The translations under genes were made by a program, and so were the position numbers. Of a stretch of DNA of 45,423 nt, positions 26,248-35,905 are shown one piece after another; position 1 is the stretch's first letter, and each line of letters starts with the position of its first letter. A model generated the notes under the pieces. It searched no databases, was not told the origin of the DNA, and saw nothing but the letters and a program-made list of their open reading frames with translations. This DNA is from an uncultured Metabacillus sp. (GTDB lineage Bacteria > Bacillota > Bacilli > Bacillales > Bacillaceae). The DNA lies in NCBI RefSeq assembly GCF_947503125.1, contig NZ_CANNCR010000036.1, forward strand, positions 1 through 45,423. The letters are read 5' to 3'.

Positions 26248-27348
26248 ATGATAAAAATAGCAGAGAGGTTCCAGGTTTCTCATTTTTTAGTGTTTTATTT
26301 AATTCATTCTGTGCAATTTGGAGTTGGTGTATTAGGATTTCAACGGGTTATTGCGGAAGATTCTGGTCGGGATGCATGGATAGCTGTTATTGTGTCTGGA
26401 ATTCTTGTTCATGTTTCATTGTGGATGATTTATCGGATTCTTCAGGAATCAGACGGCAATATAGTTTCCGTTCATCAGGAGCTTTTTGGAAAATGGGTCG
26501 GAGGATTCCTTAGCATTTTTTTATCATTATATTTTATCTTAATGGCGATCACCGTTTTAAGAACCTATGTCGAAATCGTTGAGGTATGGATGTTTCCGGA
26601 TTTAAATGTTTGGGTGTTTTCATTCATTTTTTTATTGTTGGTTTTATATGTAATAAGCGGAGGGTCCCGTGTGGTAGCAGGAATAAGTTTTTTTGGGGTT
26701 GTACTGACGCTCTATTTATTGTTAACCTTCTTATTTCCTCTTCAGTTCTCGGAGATAAAAAATCTACTTCCAATAATGGATCATTCAATTAAAGATATTG
26801 CCATGTCAACAAAGAACATGTCACTGACAATTATCGGTTTTGAAGCGTTGCTTGTTTATTATCCTTTTCTTAAAAATAAAAATAAATCAAAAAAGTGGGC
26901 CCATATGGCCGTTGCTTTTAGTACGTTAACATATACCTTTGTCTGCATTATCACCATCATTTATTTTAGTGAAGAACAGCTCGGGAAAAATGTTTGGGCA
27001 ACGTTAACAATTTGGAAAATTATCGAATTGCCATTTGTTGAGCGTTTTGAATATATCGGTATCGCGAATTGGAGTTTGGTTATTTTGCCTAATGTCTGTT
27101 TAACCATTTGGTCTGCGAGCAGATGTTTAAAGGATGCTTTTTCTATTAAGCAAAAATTCTCGCAAATATTTGTATTAATTCTCGCTTATATTTTTGTAAA
27201 TTTATCAGAAACACGCAGAGAAATAAGCCTTGTTAATGATATTGTCGGTCAAGTTGGGTTTTATATCATATTTGCTTATATTCCAGTCATCTTCTTTCTA
27301 ACGATCATTATCCGAAAAATTCGTAAAGCAAAGGAGAAAAGTAAATGA
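26248..27348 (+). CDS. GerA-family germination receptor, B subunit
   Basis: A 366-residue membrane protein with about ten helices of the amino-acid/polyamine transporter-like fold used by GerAB/GerKB subunits, thought to bind the germinant. It begins MIKIAERFQVSHFLVFY, with ESDGNIVSVHQELFGKWVG in the first loop. It starts 16 nt after the A subunit, with GAGGTGAT 6 nt upstream, and overlaps the C subunit by 4 nt. Confidence 0.9.
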   Translation: MIKIAERFQVSHFLVFYLIHSVQFGVGVLGFQRVIAEDSGRDAWIAVIVSGILVHVSLWMIYRILQESDGNIVSVHQELFGKWVGGFLSIFLSLYFILMAITVLRTYVEIVEVWMFPDLNVWVFSFIFLLLVLYVISGGSRVVAGISFFGVVLTLYLLLTFLFPLQFSEIKNLLPIMDHSIKDIAMSTKNMSLTIIGFEALLVYYPFLKNKNKSKKWAHMAVAFSTLTYTFVCIITIIYFSEEQLGKNVWATLTIWKIIELPFVERFEYIGIANWSLVILPNVCLTIWSASRCLKDAFSIKQKFSQIFVLILAYIFVNLSETRREISLVNDIVGQVGFYIIFAYIPVIFFLTIIIRKIRKAKEKSK

Positions 27349-28412
27349 AAAAAATGTTCCTGCTAATCATTCTCTTTCCGTTGTTTTTAATAGGTTGTGT
27401 AGAACAGGAAATTATTGATGATGTAAACCTTGTTACTGTTACTGGTTTTGATAAAGTGGAAAAAGATAAAATTAGGGGAACAGCAATTATTAATACTTAT
27501 TTAAAAGATCAGCCTGTACAAGATTACCAACTTGTTGAAATTTCGGAACTAAGCAGAGATATCCTTTCAGACATGCAAAAGAAATCACCGGATCCTCTAG
27601 TACTCGGAAAGCTTCAGGTTGTTTTATTTGGTGAAGCCTTATCAAGATCAGGAATAACCGATCTGGTAGATACGCTGCAGCGTGATGCTTCGATTAGCGA
27701 GCGGCTTTTGCTTGCTGTTACACGGGATGAAGCGAAAAGCGTTTTGGAAGCGGACTTTGGCACACAAGGAGCGTCCAGGTTTTTATCAAGTTTAATCCTC
27801 CATAATAATCTTCACCGTGATTTGCCAAGGTCTAATTTGCATTTATTTTTATATCAATATTATTCAAAGGGACAAGATCCATTTTTACCGATTCTTTCAA
27901 AAAAAGGTAAGGATGTTTTAATTGACGGGTTAGCATTATTTGATGATGTTAAGTTGGTTGGAGAAATATCGAATGAAAAATTGCTTTTCTTTAAGATTCT
28001 TGCAGACCAATATTCAAAGGGTTCGTATACATTAAATATCCCTGATTCAAAAGAAAAAGCTGGAATAAGAAGTATTTCATCTTCAAGAAAATTAAATTTA
28101 ATTTCACTCAATCCCCTTAAAGTAGAAATTTCAGCACATGTCGAGGGTTATATAAATGAGTACACGGGGAGAAAAATAACCCAAGAAGTTATTAAGAAGG
28201 CAGAAAAAGCATTTAAGGACGAAATTGAAAAAGAATCATTGGCCCTTATTGACAAATTTAAGGAATTACAGATTGACCCTCTTGGTATTGGAGATGATAT
28301 CCGGTCACAATCAAGAGATTTCGATATTTCAAATTGGAGAGAAGAAATTAAAGATTTAAACGTTGATGTCAAAGCAGATGTTCTTATTTCGGAAACAGGA
28401 GTCATTGATTAG
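27345..28412 (+). CDS. GerA-family germination receptor, C subunit (lipoprotein)
   Basis: A 355-residue lipoprotein. The signal peptide ends in the lipobox LIGC (Cys18), followed by VEQEIIDDVNLVTVTGFDK, typical of GerAC. The three-domain C-subunit body follows. The start overlaps the B subunit stop (ATGA). No clear terminator follows before ykvU. Confidence 0.9.
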   Translation: MKKMFLLIILFPLFLIGCVEQEIIDDVNLVTVTGFDKVEKDKIRGTAIINTYLKDQPVQDYQLVEISELSRDILSDMQKKSPDPLVLGKLQVVLFGEALSRSGITDLVDTLQRDASISERLLLAVTRDEAKSVLEADFGTQGASRFLSSLILHNNLHRDLPRSNLHLFLYQYYSKGQDPFLPILSKKGKDVLIDGLALFDDVKLVGEISNEKLLFFKILADQYSKGSYTLNIPDSKEKAGIRSISSSRKLNLISLNPLKVEISAHVEGYINEYTGRKITQEVIKKAEKAFKDEIEKESLALIDKFKELQIDPLGIGDDIRSQSRDFDISNWREEIKDLNVDVKADVLISETGVID

Positions 28413-28512
28413 CATGGAAAACCATTTTTATTGCTTTTAAATTCAATAATAATTTGATGCCTTGTCTCATATTCTTTAATAGTGGACTAGTTTAAAATGA
28501 GGGGACGACATC

Positions 28513-29838
28513 ATGAATACTTTTGTTAAAGGAACATTATTGCTGGTTATAGCAGCGTTTTTTGGAGAGTGCCTTGAGTTTTTTGTGAATATGATATTGG
28601 CTAGAGAGCTTGGCGAAGAGGGTATGGGATTGTATATGACAATCCTTCCTGTTATTTTCTTCGTTGTCATTATTGCTAGTTTAGAGCTTCCGATTTCCAT
28701 TTCAAAGTTTATTGCTGAGAAGCATCGTGAAACACATTATCATATGCTAAGGCATTCTTTTCATTTAACCCTTTTTCTTACGATTGTTTTTATGTTTGCA
28801 TCAGCGTTGTTATTGCCTTCTATTTCCGTTTTTCAGGAATACCATCCATATGTTAAATGGCTGGTCATCCTAATTATTCCAATTGTCTCATTCTCCTCTT
28901 TTGCAAGAGGCTATTTTATGGGTGTACAGCATATGGGGAAGATCGCATTCTCAAATTTTTTGAAAAAAGCGGTACAGCTTGTCCTCTTATTTTGGGTCTA
29001 TCAAACCTTTAATTTCGAACTAGAGGTAGCGCTGCTCATTGCACTAGGAACTCTTATTGCAAGTGAGCTTCTCGTATGTACATATTTAGTGGCTGCATAT
29101 TTTATTCAGTATCAACTATTACGAAAAGAAACTAATAAGTATATTAATGGAAGGAATGTTAGAAGGGCGCTGTTTTCAGTCTCATTACCAACAACTGGCT
29201 TAAGGCTTTTTCATTCTTTTACACATGCAATTCAGCCTTTTTTAGTTAAAGCTGCGTTAATAAGTGCGGGGTTTACTAGTGTCATGGCAACTGAGCATTA
29301 TGGAATGCTGGCTGGAGTTGCAATGTCAATCGGCTTTTTTCCAGCATTTATCGGACATTCCTTAATGATCATGCTAATTCCTAATGTATCTGAGGCATTT
29401 GCGAATCATGATATGGCAAGGCTTATACGGTTGCTTAAACAGTCAATGATGATTACTGTTATATATGGTACCATTGCTGTTATCGCCATTTATATCTTCG
29501 CAGAACCTTTAACACATTTATTTTTCGAATCCACCTCAGCCTCATTCTATTTAAAATTATTGTGGCCGTATTTTCTATTTCATTTCTTCATCATTCCGAT
29601 GCAGGCTTATTTAATTGGATTAGGTCTTGTTAAGGATGCACTGTACCATACAGTTTGGTCGCATGTAATTTCATTTGGGATGATGTATGTCCTAGGTTCA
29701 TTGGATTTTCTTCATATGAAAGGAATTATAATAGGAATGAATATGGGGGCTGTACTGCTTATGTTGATGCATTATGTCACGATCTGTAAGAAACTGGGGG
29801 TGAGTGTCTATTTTATGAAAAGAAAATTTATTTATTAA
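28513..29838 (+). CDS. ykvU: YkvU, SpoVB/MurJ-like polysaccharide exporter family
   Basis: A 441-residue membrane protein of the MATE/MOP superfamily with about 12-14 helices. It starts MNTFVKGTLLLVIAAFFGECLEF, with the motif RELGEEGMGLYMTILPV shared with SpoVB. Relatives flip lipid-linked sugar precursors for spore cortex or wall. It lies directly before stoA, as in B. subtilis, where both genes are sporulation-linked. The actual substrate is not known. Confidence 0.87.
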   Translation: MNTFVKGTLLLVIAAFFGECLEFFVNMILARELGEEGMGLYMTILPVIFFVVIIASLELPISISKFIAEKHRETHYHMLRHSFHLTLFLTIVFMFASALLLPSISVFQEYHPYVKWLVILIIPIVSFSSFARGYFMGVQHMGKIAFSNFLKKAVQLVLLFWVYQTFNFELEVALLIALGTLIASELLVCTYLVAAYFIQYQLLRKETNKYINGRNVRRALFSVSLPTTGLRLFHSFTHAIQPFLVKAALISAGFTSVMATEHYGMLAGVAMSIGFFPAFIGHSLMIMLIPNVSEAFANHDMARLIRLLKQSMMITVIYGTIAVIAIYIFAEPLTHLFFESTSASFYLKLLWPYFLFHFFIIPMQAYLIGLGLVKDALYHTVWSHVISFGMMYVLGSLDFLHMKGIIIGMNMGAVLLMLMHYVTICKKLGVSVYFMKRKFIY

Positions 29839-29843
29839 AAAAA

Positions 29844-29879
29844 GGGAACGGTGAGCTTTATTGCAACCGTTTTTTTTTG
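29844..29879 (+). terminator. Terminator of ykvU
   Basis: AACGGT pairs with ACCGTT around a 13-nt loop, followed by nine Ts. Confidence 0.85.
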
Positions 29880-29960
29880 TTTAAATTGCATTTCATTTCT
29901 CTATTTTGCAGAAGCTAAAGTTAAACGGTTATATAAATAGTATTAAAAAAGGTGGATATA

Positions 29961-30485
29961 ATGAAAAAAAATCTGATCATCCGCTTCCTTTTAAGTCTGC
30001 TAATTTGTCATTTTTTTATATCAGCTAACGTTGTCAAAGCATCAGAGAGGAAGGTTGTGCTGGAAGGAAAGCAAGCAATAGATTTCACATTAAAGACAGT
30101 TGAAGGGAGGACAGTATCTTTATCAGAATATAAAGGCAAGGTTGTTGTTATAAATTTTTGGACAACTTGGTGTACGTATTGCCAAGAAGAAATGGAAGAA
30201 CTAAATAAATTCAGTGAAGAGATGAAGTCATTTAACGTTGAGCTTTTAAGCGTAAATGTGACATCAGCTGAAGAGAATAAACAAGCGGTTATTCAATTTA
30301 TTAGCCATGCTAACATGCCTTATAGAGTTGGATTAGATGTAAAGGGCGAAGTTTCACAATTGTATAGGATTATCGGAATCCCAACAACCTATATCATAGA
30401 TGAGCAAGGAATTGTTCAAAAAAAAATCTTAGGGCCCGTAACTTCTCCTATTCTTAAAGAAACCATTATACATATAAAAAAATAG
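29961..30485 (+). CDS. stoA: StoA, extracytoplasmic thiol-disulfide oxidoreductase
   Basis: A 174-residue thioredoxin-fold protein with an N-terminal signal anchor (residues 4-25). The active site is WCTYC (Cys71 and Cys74), and the cis-proline is in IGIPTTYI. The ResA/StoA group reduces disulfides outside the membrane; StoA acts in spore cortex synthesis. ATG at 29961 with AGGTGG 5 nt upstream is preferred over the GTG at 29952, which overlaps that site. Position between ykvU and zosA supports StoA over ResA. Confidence 0.87.
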   Translation: MKKNLIIRFLLSLLICHFFISANVVKASERKVVLEGKQAIDFTLKTVEGRTVSLSEYKGKVVVINFWTTWCTYCQEEMEELNKFSEEMKSFNVELLSVNVTSAEENKQAVIQFISHANMPYRVGLDVKGEVSQLYRIIGIPTTYIIDEQGIVQKKILGPVTSPILKETIIHIKK

Positions 30486-30524
30486 AAAAAGCCAGAGGGT
30501 GAAGCTTAACACCTCTGGCTTTTT
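30486..30524 (+). terminator. Terminator of stoA
   Basis: AAAAAGCCAGAGG pairs with CCTCTGGCTTTTT. Confidence 0.93.
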
Positions 30525-30650
30525 GCGTTTGAACCTTTACAAGCTTTAAACGTTATACTAAAGGGTAAAAGAAAAGAAGAGCATTTATGAATTTCTCTTG
30601 AAAAAGAATGAGAAAGGTTATCGTTATCAATAATAATTATTAAATGATAA

Positions 30651-30696
30651 TTATAATAATTATTACTTGAAAATATTACTTTATTATATATAATAA
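30651..30696 (+). promoter_or_regulatory. zosA promoter with PerR-like box and palindrome
   Basis: TTATAAT-A-ATTATTA (30651-30665) matches the PerR box at 14 of 15 positions. It is followed by TTGAAA (30667-30672), a 16-nt spacer and TATAAT (30689-30694). A 16-bp palindrome, TTATTATATATAATAA (30681-30696), covers the -10. B. subtilis zosA is in the PerR peroxide regulon. Confidence 0.65.
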
Positions 30697-30794
30697 TTAA
30701 TATAAGTAAAAATTTTAGGTGGATATTGCTTAATCATGAAGTGTAAGAAAATACGAAAGATAGTTTTATTCTTAGGTTAGAGGGAGTGAGAGAA

Positions 30795-32720
30795 TTGGAA
30801 CTAAATACAGCAAGTAAACTAGCAAATCCTATACAATCGGAACATCATACCTTTTCAAAATGGACTGAACATATTGAACTTATAAATGCCATTATTGCTG
30901 GAGTGCTTATTGGGTTAGGCTGTTTTTTGGAGAGCAACGGAAATCAATCAATTGCGATTCCTTTATTTATTTTGGCATTTGTCATTGGCGGCTATGCTAA
31001 GGCGAAGGAGGGTATTGAGGAAACAATCTCCGAAAAAACACTAAATGTTGAGCTGTTAATGATTTTTGCGGCCATTGGTTCAGCTATTATTGGCTATTGG
31101 ACAGAAGGAGCTATTTTAATCTTTATTTTTGCATTAAGTGGGGCACTTGAGACGTATACGATGAATAAAAGCCAACGGGAAATATCGGCTTTGATGAGTC
31201 TTCAGCCTGAAGAGGCATGGGTGATTGATCATTATGGCAATGAACGAAGGGTTCATATTTCCTCATTGCAAATCGGTGATACGATTCTAGTTAAGCCTGG
31301 TGAACGTGTTCCTGCTGATGGAATTATTTTATCTGGTAAAACTAATATTGACCAATCTGCAATCACTGGTGAATCAATGCCTGTTGAACGTGAGATAAGT
31401 GATGAAGTATTTGCCGGAACTGTCAACGGGAACGGATCTATAACCATAAAGGTAACAAAAAAGAGTACCGAAACAATGTTCCAGAAAATCCTGGATCTCG
31501 TCCAATCGGCTCAATCTGAAAAATCTCCTTCACAGCAATTTATCGAAAAATTTGAAGGAACCTATGTAAAAGCAGTGTTAGCTCTTGTAGCAATTATGAT
31601 GGTGCTTCCTCATTTTGCACTTGGTTGGAGCTGGAATGAAACAATTTATCGTGCACTTGTCTTAATGGTGGTTGCTTCCCCATGTGCTTTAGTTGCCTCC
31701 ATTATGCCGGCTACTTTATCGGCTATCTCAAATGGAGCAAGAAATGGTCTGTTATTTAAAGGCGGCGTACATTTAGAGCAATTGAGTAAAACAAAGGTTG
31801 TTGTATTTGATAAAACAGGTACATTAACTAAAGGGGAACCAACTGTAACAGATATCATCATTACAGATTCTGTTGATCACGATTCATTTTATGAAGCAGT
31901 TTTATCAATTGAAAATCAATCAAATCACCCATTAGCTCGTGCGATCGTTGCAAAAATTCAAAAGGATTTTCCGATGAGTATTGCCAATATGGCATCTGTG
32001 GATGAAAAATCCGGCTTTGGAATAAGTGCCGTTTTACATGATGTTAAATGGAAAATCGGAAAAGCTGATTTTGTTGGCAGAGATCTAGCGGACAGTTTTG
32101 GTGATGGCGTTAGCGGGAAGCTGGCTAAGGAAGGAAAAACAATTGTCTATGTTGTACGTGAAGATCAAATTGTCGGTCTTTTAGCATTAAAAGATACTGT
32201 TAGGGAGGATGCAAAAGTAGCTCTTCAAACCTTACAGAGAAATGGCATAAAAACTGTTATGCTAACAGGTGACAGTCAATCTACAGCAGAAGCAATTTCG
32301 AAAGAATTACAAATTGATTATTTTATTGGAGAGTGCCTTCCTGAAGATAAAGTAAATGAAATTAAGGCTTTAAAAGAAAAATATGGCACTGTAACGATGA
32401 TTGGAGACGGGATTAACGACGCGCCAGCGCTGGCTGTATCTGATGTAGGAATTGCAATGGGCGAAGGAACAGATGTTGCTTTGGAAACCGCGGATATTGT
32501 GCTCATGAAAAATGAATTATCTAAGCTTACGAAGGCTGTTACGTTATCGAAAAAAATGAATCTAATTGTCAAACAAAATATTGTATTTTCGATGTCAGTC
32601 ATTGCGTTTTTAATTTGCTCGAATTTTATTCAAGTACTTGATCTTCCATTAGGTGTAATAGGTCATGAAGGAAGCACAATTCTTGTTATTTTGAATGGTC
32701 TTCGTTTATTAAGAGGGTAA
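30795..32720 (+). CDS. zosA: ZosA, P1B-type zinc-transporting ATPase
   Basis: A 641-residue P-type metal ATPase. The actuator loop is TGESMPVE, and the SPC metal motif is in VVASPCALVAS. The phosphorylated aspartate is in DKTGTLTKG. The nucleotide domain has NHPLARAI, and the hinge is GDGINDAPAL. The last helices carry VIGHEGST. SPC plus HEG and no N-terminal metal-binding domain is the P1B-4 pattern. ZosA imports zinc under peroxide stress. TTG at 30795 with AGGGAG 8 nt upstream fits best; the GTG at 30786 is too near that site. Confidence 0.87.
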   Translation: MELNTASKLANPIQSEHHTFSKWTEHIELINAIIAGVLIGLGCFLESNGNQSIAIPLFILAFVIGGYAKAKEGIEETISEKTLNVELLMIFAAIGSAIIGYWTEGAILIFIFALSGALETYTMNKSQREISALMSLQPEEAWVIDHYGNERRVHISSLQIGDTILVKPGERVPADGIILSGKTNIDQSAITGESMPVEREISDEVFAGTVNGNGSITIKVTKKSTETMFQKILDLVQSAQSEKSPSQQFIEKFEGTYVKAVLALVAIMMVLPHFALGWSWNETIYRALVLMVVASPCALVASIMPATLSAISNGARNGLLFKGGVHLEQLSKTKVVVFDKTGTLTKGEPTVTDIIITDSVDHDSFYEAVLSIENQSNHPLARAIVAKIQKDFPMSIANMASVDEKSGFGISAVLHDVKWKIGKADFVGRDLADSFGDGVSGKLAKEGKTIVYVVREDQIVGLLALKDTVREDAKVALQTLQRNGIKTVMLTGDSQSTAEAISKELQIDYFIGECLPEDKVNEIKALKEKYGTVTMIGDGINDAPALAVSDVGIAMGEGTDVALETADIVLMKNELSKLTKAVTLSKKMNLIVKQNIVFSMSVIAFLICSNFIQVLDLPLGVIGHEGSTILVILNGLRLLRG

Positions 32721-32789
32721 ACAAAAACGTCAGTGCCTTGCTCATGCTCTGTCAATCAATAAGTCAATCATGTTACTATATTAGTTTAT

Positions 32790-32831
32790 TAAAGGGACTG
32801 TTTCATTTTTTGAGACAGTCCCTTTCTTTTT
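32790..32831. terminator. Bidirectional terminator, zosA / small membrane gene
   Basis: AAAGGGACTGTTTC pairs with GAGACAGTCCCTTT, flanked by T- and A-rich sequence, between convergent genes. Confidence 0.88.
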
Positions 32832-32833
32832 AG

Positions 32834-33049
32834 TCAAGTTTCACTAGCTGAAGGAGAAGATGTTTTTTCTTCATCATCAGGTCTTTTGCTAACGATGATA
32901 TAGGAAGTAACAAAGCAACAAAAGCCTATAATCCAACCGAACACTGTACTATAATAATATAGATCAATTAATGACATACCAATTATTGGCGAGAGAACGC
33001 CAATTATGCAAAGAATCGGAACTAGCTGACGTTTTACCCAATGAAGCAC
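32834..33049 (-). CDS. Small two-helix membrane protein, unknown
   Basis: A 71-residue protein with two membrane helices (about residues 8-28 and 35-55) and a short charged, serine-rich tail. GTG at 33049 is preferred because AAGGAG lies 9 nt upstream; the TTG at 33058 abuts that site. No family recognised. Confidence 0.6.
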   Translation of the reverse strand: MLHWVKRQLVPILCIIGVLSPIIGMSLIDLYYYSTVFGWIIGFCCFVTSYIIVSKRPDDEEKTSSPSASET

Positions 33050-33320
33050 GGAAAACAACTCCTTAGCAGGAAGAAAAAATTAAGTAAGATTAAATAAAGA
33101 TAATAAATTTTTTAGAATAAGAGTATAAGCTTCATTCTCGTTTATTTCTTAATCATTATTGTTCGAATATTTGTATGTAGTTATTATACAGGAAAATAAT
33201 TATTTAGAGTACACGAGAATTATTAAAAACTTGTTACAAATGTCAATGATCATGTACCACAGAATCGATCAGGTTTGTTATGATGTTATTATAGTGAAAT
33301 AGCATAGGAGTGAAAGGTGA

Positions 33321-34421
33321 ATGGAAAAACGTTTAATAAAGTTAATGAATTCGCTGCAAGAGCAGGAGATTGACATGTGTTTTATCCACTCTAAAGAAAA
33401 TGTTTTTTATTTAACTAACTTTTATAGTGACCCGCACGAACGATTAATGGGTTTATTTCTTTTTAAAGAAAATGAGCCATTTTTCATCTGCCCGCAAATG
33501 GAAGCAGGGCAAGTGAAGGAAGCAGGATGGAATTACGAGGTTGTGGGCTACGGTGATCATGAAAACCCTTGGGAACGAATACAAGATGTTCTTGATAAAC
33601 GTGATCTCAAATCTATTAAGAAGTTGGCAGTTGAAATAGAAACAATCTCATACAGTAGAGCTGAGAATTTACAGCAAATCATTCAGCCTGAAGAAATCGT
33701 ATCAATTGAACAGATTTTAAACGAACACCGTGTTATAAAGGACGAAAAAGAAGCAGAGATTTTACGGCAGGCAGCAGAATTAGCGGACTATGGAGTCAAA
33801 GTAGGTGTTCATGCACTAAAACAAGGGATATCCGAAATGGAAGTACTTGCTGCGATCGAATATGAATTAAAGAAAAAAGGTATTCGTGAAATGTCCTTTT
33901 CCACGATGGTATTGTTCGGAGAAAAGTCAGGTCAGCCTCATGGGAACCCAGGATTAAAAACGTTAAGTGAAGGAGACTTTGTATTGTTTGATCTAGGTGT
34001 GGTTCTTGATGGATATTGCTCGGATATTACGAGAACGTTTGTATATAAGTCCTATGTTGAAAAACAAAAGCAAATATATGATACTGTTTTGCAAGCACAA
34101 TTAGCAGCTTTACAGGCCAGTAAACCTGGAAAGCGAATCGGCGATTTGGATTTAATTGCAAGAGAAATTATTACAAATGCTGGATATGGTGACTACTTTC
34201 CGCACCGTCTTGGCCATGGCCTAGGTATAAACGTTCATGAATATCCTTCCATGAGTCATACAAATAACGAAGTTTTGAAAGAAGGCATGGTTTTTACTAT
34301 TGAACCAGGAATTTATGTACCAACCGTTGGCGGAGTTAGAATTGAAGATGATGTAATGATTACGAAAGATGGTTTTGAAGTATTAACAAAATTTACGAAA
34401 GAGTTTACTGTGATTAATTAA
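33321..34421 (+). CDS. ykvY: M24B metallopeptidase (Xaa-Pro dipeptidase/aminopeptidase), YkvY-like
   Basis: A 366-residue cytosolic enzyme with a creatinase-like N-terminal domain and a pita-bread catalytic domain. The five metal ligands are visible: the aspartates of FDLGVVLDGYCSDITR, the histidine of HGLGINVHE, and the glutamates of FTIEPGIY and VRIEDDV. It probably cleaves peptides next to proline. It lies after zosA, as ykvY does in B. subtilis. The ribosome binding site overlaps GGAG/AAAGGTGA. Confidence 0.87.
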   Translation: MEKRLIKLMNSLQEQEIDMCFIHSKENVFYLTNFYSDPHERLMGLFLFKENEPFFICPQMEAGQVKEAGWNYEVVGYGDHENPWERIQDVLDKRDLKSIKKLAVEIETISYSRAENLQQIIQPEEIVSIEQILNEHRVIKDEKEAEILRQAAELADYGVKVGVHALKQGISEMEVLAAIEYELKKKGIREMSFSTMVLFGEKSGQPHGNPGLKTLSEGDFVLFDLGVVLDGYCSDITRTFVYKSYVEKQKQIYDTVLQAQLAALQASKPGKRIGDLDLIAREIITNAGYGDYFPHRLGHGLGINVHEYPSMSHTNNEVLKEGMVFTIEPGIYVPTVGGVRIEDDVMITKDGFEVLTKFTKEFTVIN

Positions 34422-34485
34422 ATGTAACATTTGTTCTTAAGCTAAAATAATTACGAGTGAAATTATTCCAGAGGGGAAACGAAAC

Positions 34486-35175
34486 TTGAGAATTTGGATG
34501 ATAGCTGTTATCACCTTATTTTTGACAACTGCCTGTGTATTAAAAGAGAATGGTTCTGATCGAATCTCTGCACATATCACAAGAGTTGTTGACGGCGACA
34601 CTGTTCATGTAACTGTAAATGGGAAAGAGGAGACTGTCAGGCTATTGTTAGTAGATACTCCTGAAACAGTACACCCTACTAAACAAGTCCAACCATTCGG
34701 TCCAGAGGCTAGCAGTTTTGTAAAAAAGTTATTACATGATGCTGATGTAGAATTAGAGCTGGATATTGGTGAACGTGATAAATACGGCAGGTTATTGGCT
34801 TATCTTTATGTTAACGATGAAATGGTCAATCAATTACTTCTCGAAAAAGGTTTAGCAAGAGTTGCCTATGTTTTCGAGCCTAATACAAAATATGTTGATA
34901 AATTTTATAAGATTCAAAAACATGCTATGGCAAAGGGGATTGGTATTTGGAGTATTGAAAATTATGCCACAGATCAAGGCTTTAATGAAGATCCCTCAGC
35001 TGTTCATGCAGAAAATAAGACAGATGAATGTACGATCAAAGGGAATATTAATTCAAAGGGCGAAAAGATTTTCCATACTGAGAATTCCCCTTCCTATAAG
35101 GTAACAAAGCCTGAAAAAATGTTTTGTACAGAAGCTGAAGCCATTGCAGAAGGGTATCGAGCAGTAAACAGATAG
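34486..35175 (+). CDS. Staphylococcal-nuclease-like lipoprotein (thermonuclease)
   Basis: A 229-residue lipoprotein. The signal peptide ends in LTTAC, so it is likely tethered to the outer face of the membrane. An SNase domain follows: RVVDGDTVHV, LLVDTPET, then GERDKYGRLLAYLYV with the catalytic glutamate and arginine. A C-terminal cysteine-containing domain has CTIKGNINSKGEK and FCTEAEAIAEGYR, often seen fused to such nucleases. TTG start at 34486 follows AGAGGGG by 9 nt. Confidence 0.86.
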   Translation: MRIWMIAVITLFLTTACVLKENGSDRISAHITRVVDGDTVHVTVNGKEETVRLLLVDTPETVHPTKQVQPFGPEASSFVKKLLHDADVELELDIGERDKYGRLLAYLYVNDEMVNQLLLEKGLARVAYVFEPNTKYVDKFYKIQKHAMAKGIGIWSIENYATDQGFNEDPSAVHAENKTDECTIKGNINSKGEKIFHTENSPSYKVTKPEKMFCTEAEAIAEGYRAVNR

Positions 35176-35187
35176 TGAAAAATTGAC

Positions 35188-35217
35188 AAAGAGCTGCCTT
35201 ATTAGCAGCTCTTTTTG
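35188..35217 (+). terminator. Terminator of the nuclease gene
   Basis: AAAGAGCTGC pairs with GCAGCTCTTT around 7 nt, followed by TT. Confidence 0.9.
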
Positions 35218-35655
35218 CATCATGTAATTGAAACTGACAAATATTTGATTCGGCAATCCCATCTTTCGTAAACCTATGTAAAATTTGTACATTTTAATGT
35301 GAAGTTTCTTTAGCTCAAGATATAGACAATAGAACATTGACGCATAAACGATATAAGCCCTACCTCTCTTATATCAATACGGCTCCTAGGCCGCGCCAAA
35401 GTAAAGAAGCGTCATGATGTGTTGACCATTCATCCAAGAAGCGCGCTACTTTTTTAATACCCATTTTTCAGATGACAAAACCTTTAGCATAAAAAATATA
35501 CAGTTTGTAAGATCTAGTAAAGCTGACAAAACAGAATACGAATGTCAGCTTGATATTACGAAATGGTTGTTGTTTGGGAGATTTAAGAAGATTAGATTGA
35601 AAGTGAGGGAATAAGGTTTAAACACAAAGTTTAAGTTTAACATGATCTTTGTTTT
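35218..35655. other. Gene-free stretch with inverted repeats
   Basis: No ORF with a ribosome binding site was seen. There are three inverted repeats without T runs. GATATAAG/CTTATATC is near 35350-35375. CGGC/GCCG is near 35382. The perfect 9-bp AAGCTGACA/TGTCAGCTT spans 35520-35551. They may be remnants of a mobile or repeat element. Confidence 0.4.
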
Positions 35656-35871
35656 TTATGAAACGTTTGTTTTTTTACACCACCCTGCAGATAAAATTTG
35701 CTCAATAGAAAAGCTGCGAACTTGGTTTCGTAAGTAACAGTAGGCCAAAACGTTATTGTTGCTGATTTTTTTCACGATGATTTTTCGATGTGAAAACTCT
35801 CCTCCTTTTGAATGGTAAATAATATCGATTGGTAGTTGCTTTTCCAGGCTTAATCTAAAATATTGCTTCAA
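35656..35871 (-). CDS. WYL-like mini-protein, possibly LexA-controlled
   Basis: A 71-residue protein whose core (IDIIYHSKGGEFSHRKIIV ... AYCYLRNQVRSFSIEQIL) resembles part of a WYL domain without the usual DNA-binding domain. TTG start at 35871 with GGAGGTG 7 nt upstream. Two LexA-like boxes flank its promoter, which suggests SOS expression. WYL domains are often ligand-sensing parts of regulators. Whether this free-standing fragment binds nucleic acid or a partner is unknown. Confidence 0.65.
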   Translation of the reverse strand: MKQYFRLSLEKQLPIDIIYHSKGGEFSHRKIIVKKISNNNVLAYCYLRNQVRSFSIEQILSAGWCKKTNVS

Positions 35872-35905
35872 AATAATACACCTCCATCAACATAAAAAGA
35901 ATAAG

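Noticed and set aside
30620-30665. A Fur box upstream of zosA
   Set aside because: TGATAAT half-sites occur but the second half fits poorly; the PerR-like box matches better and agrees with known zosA control.
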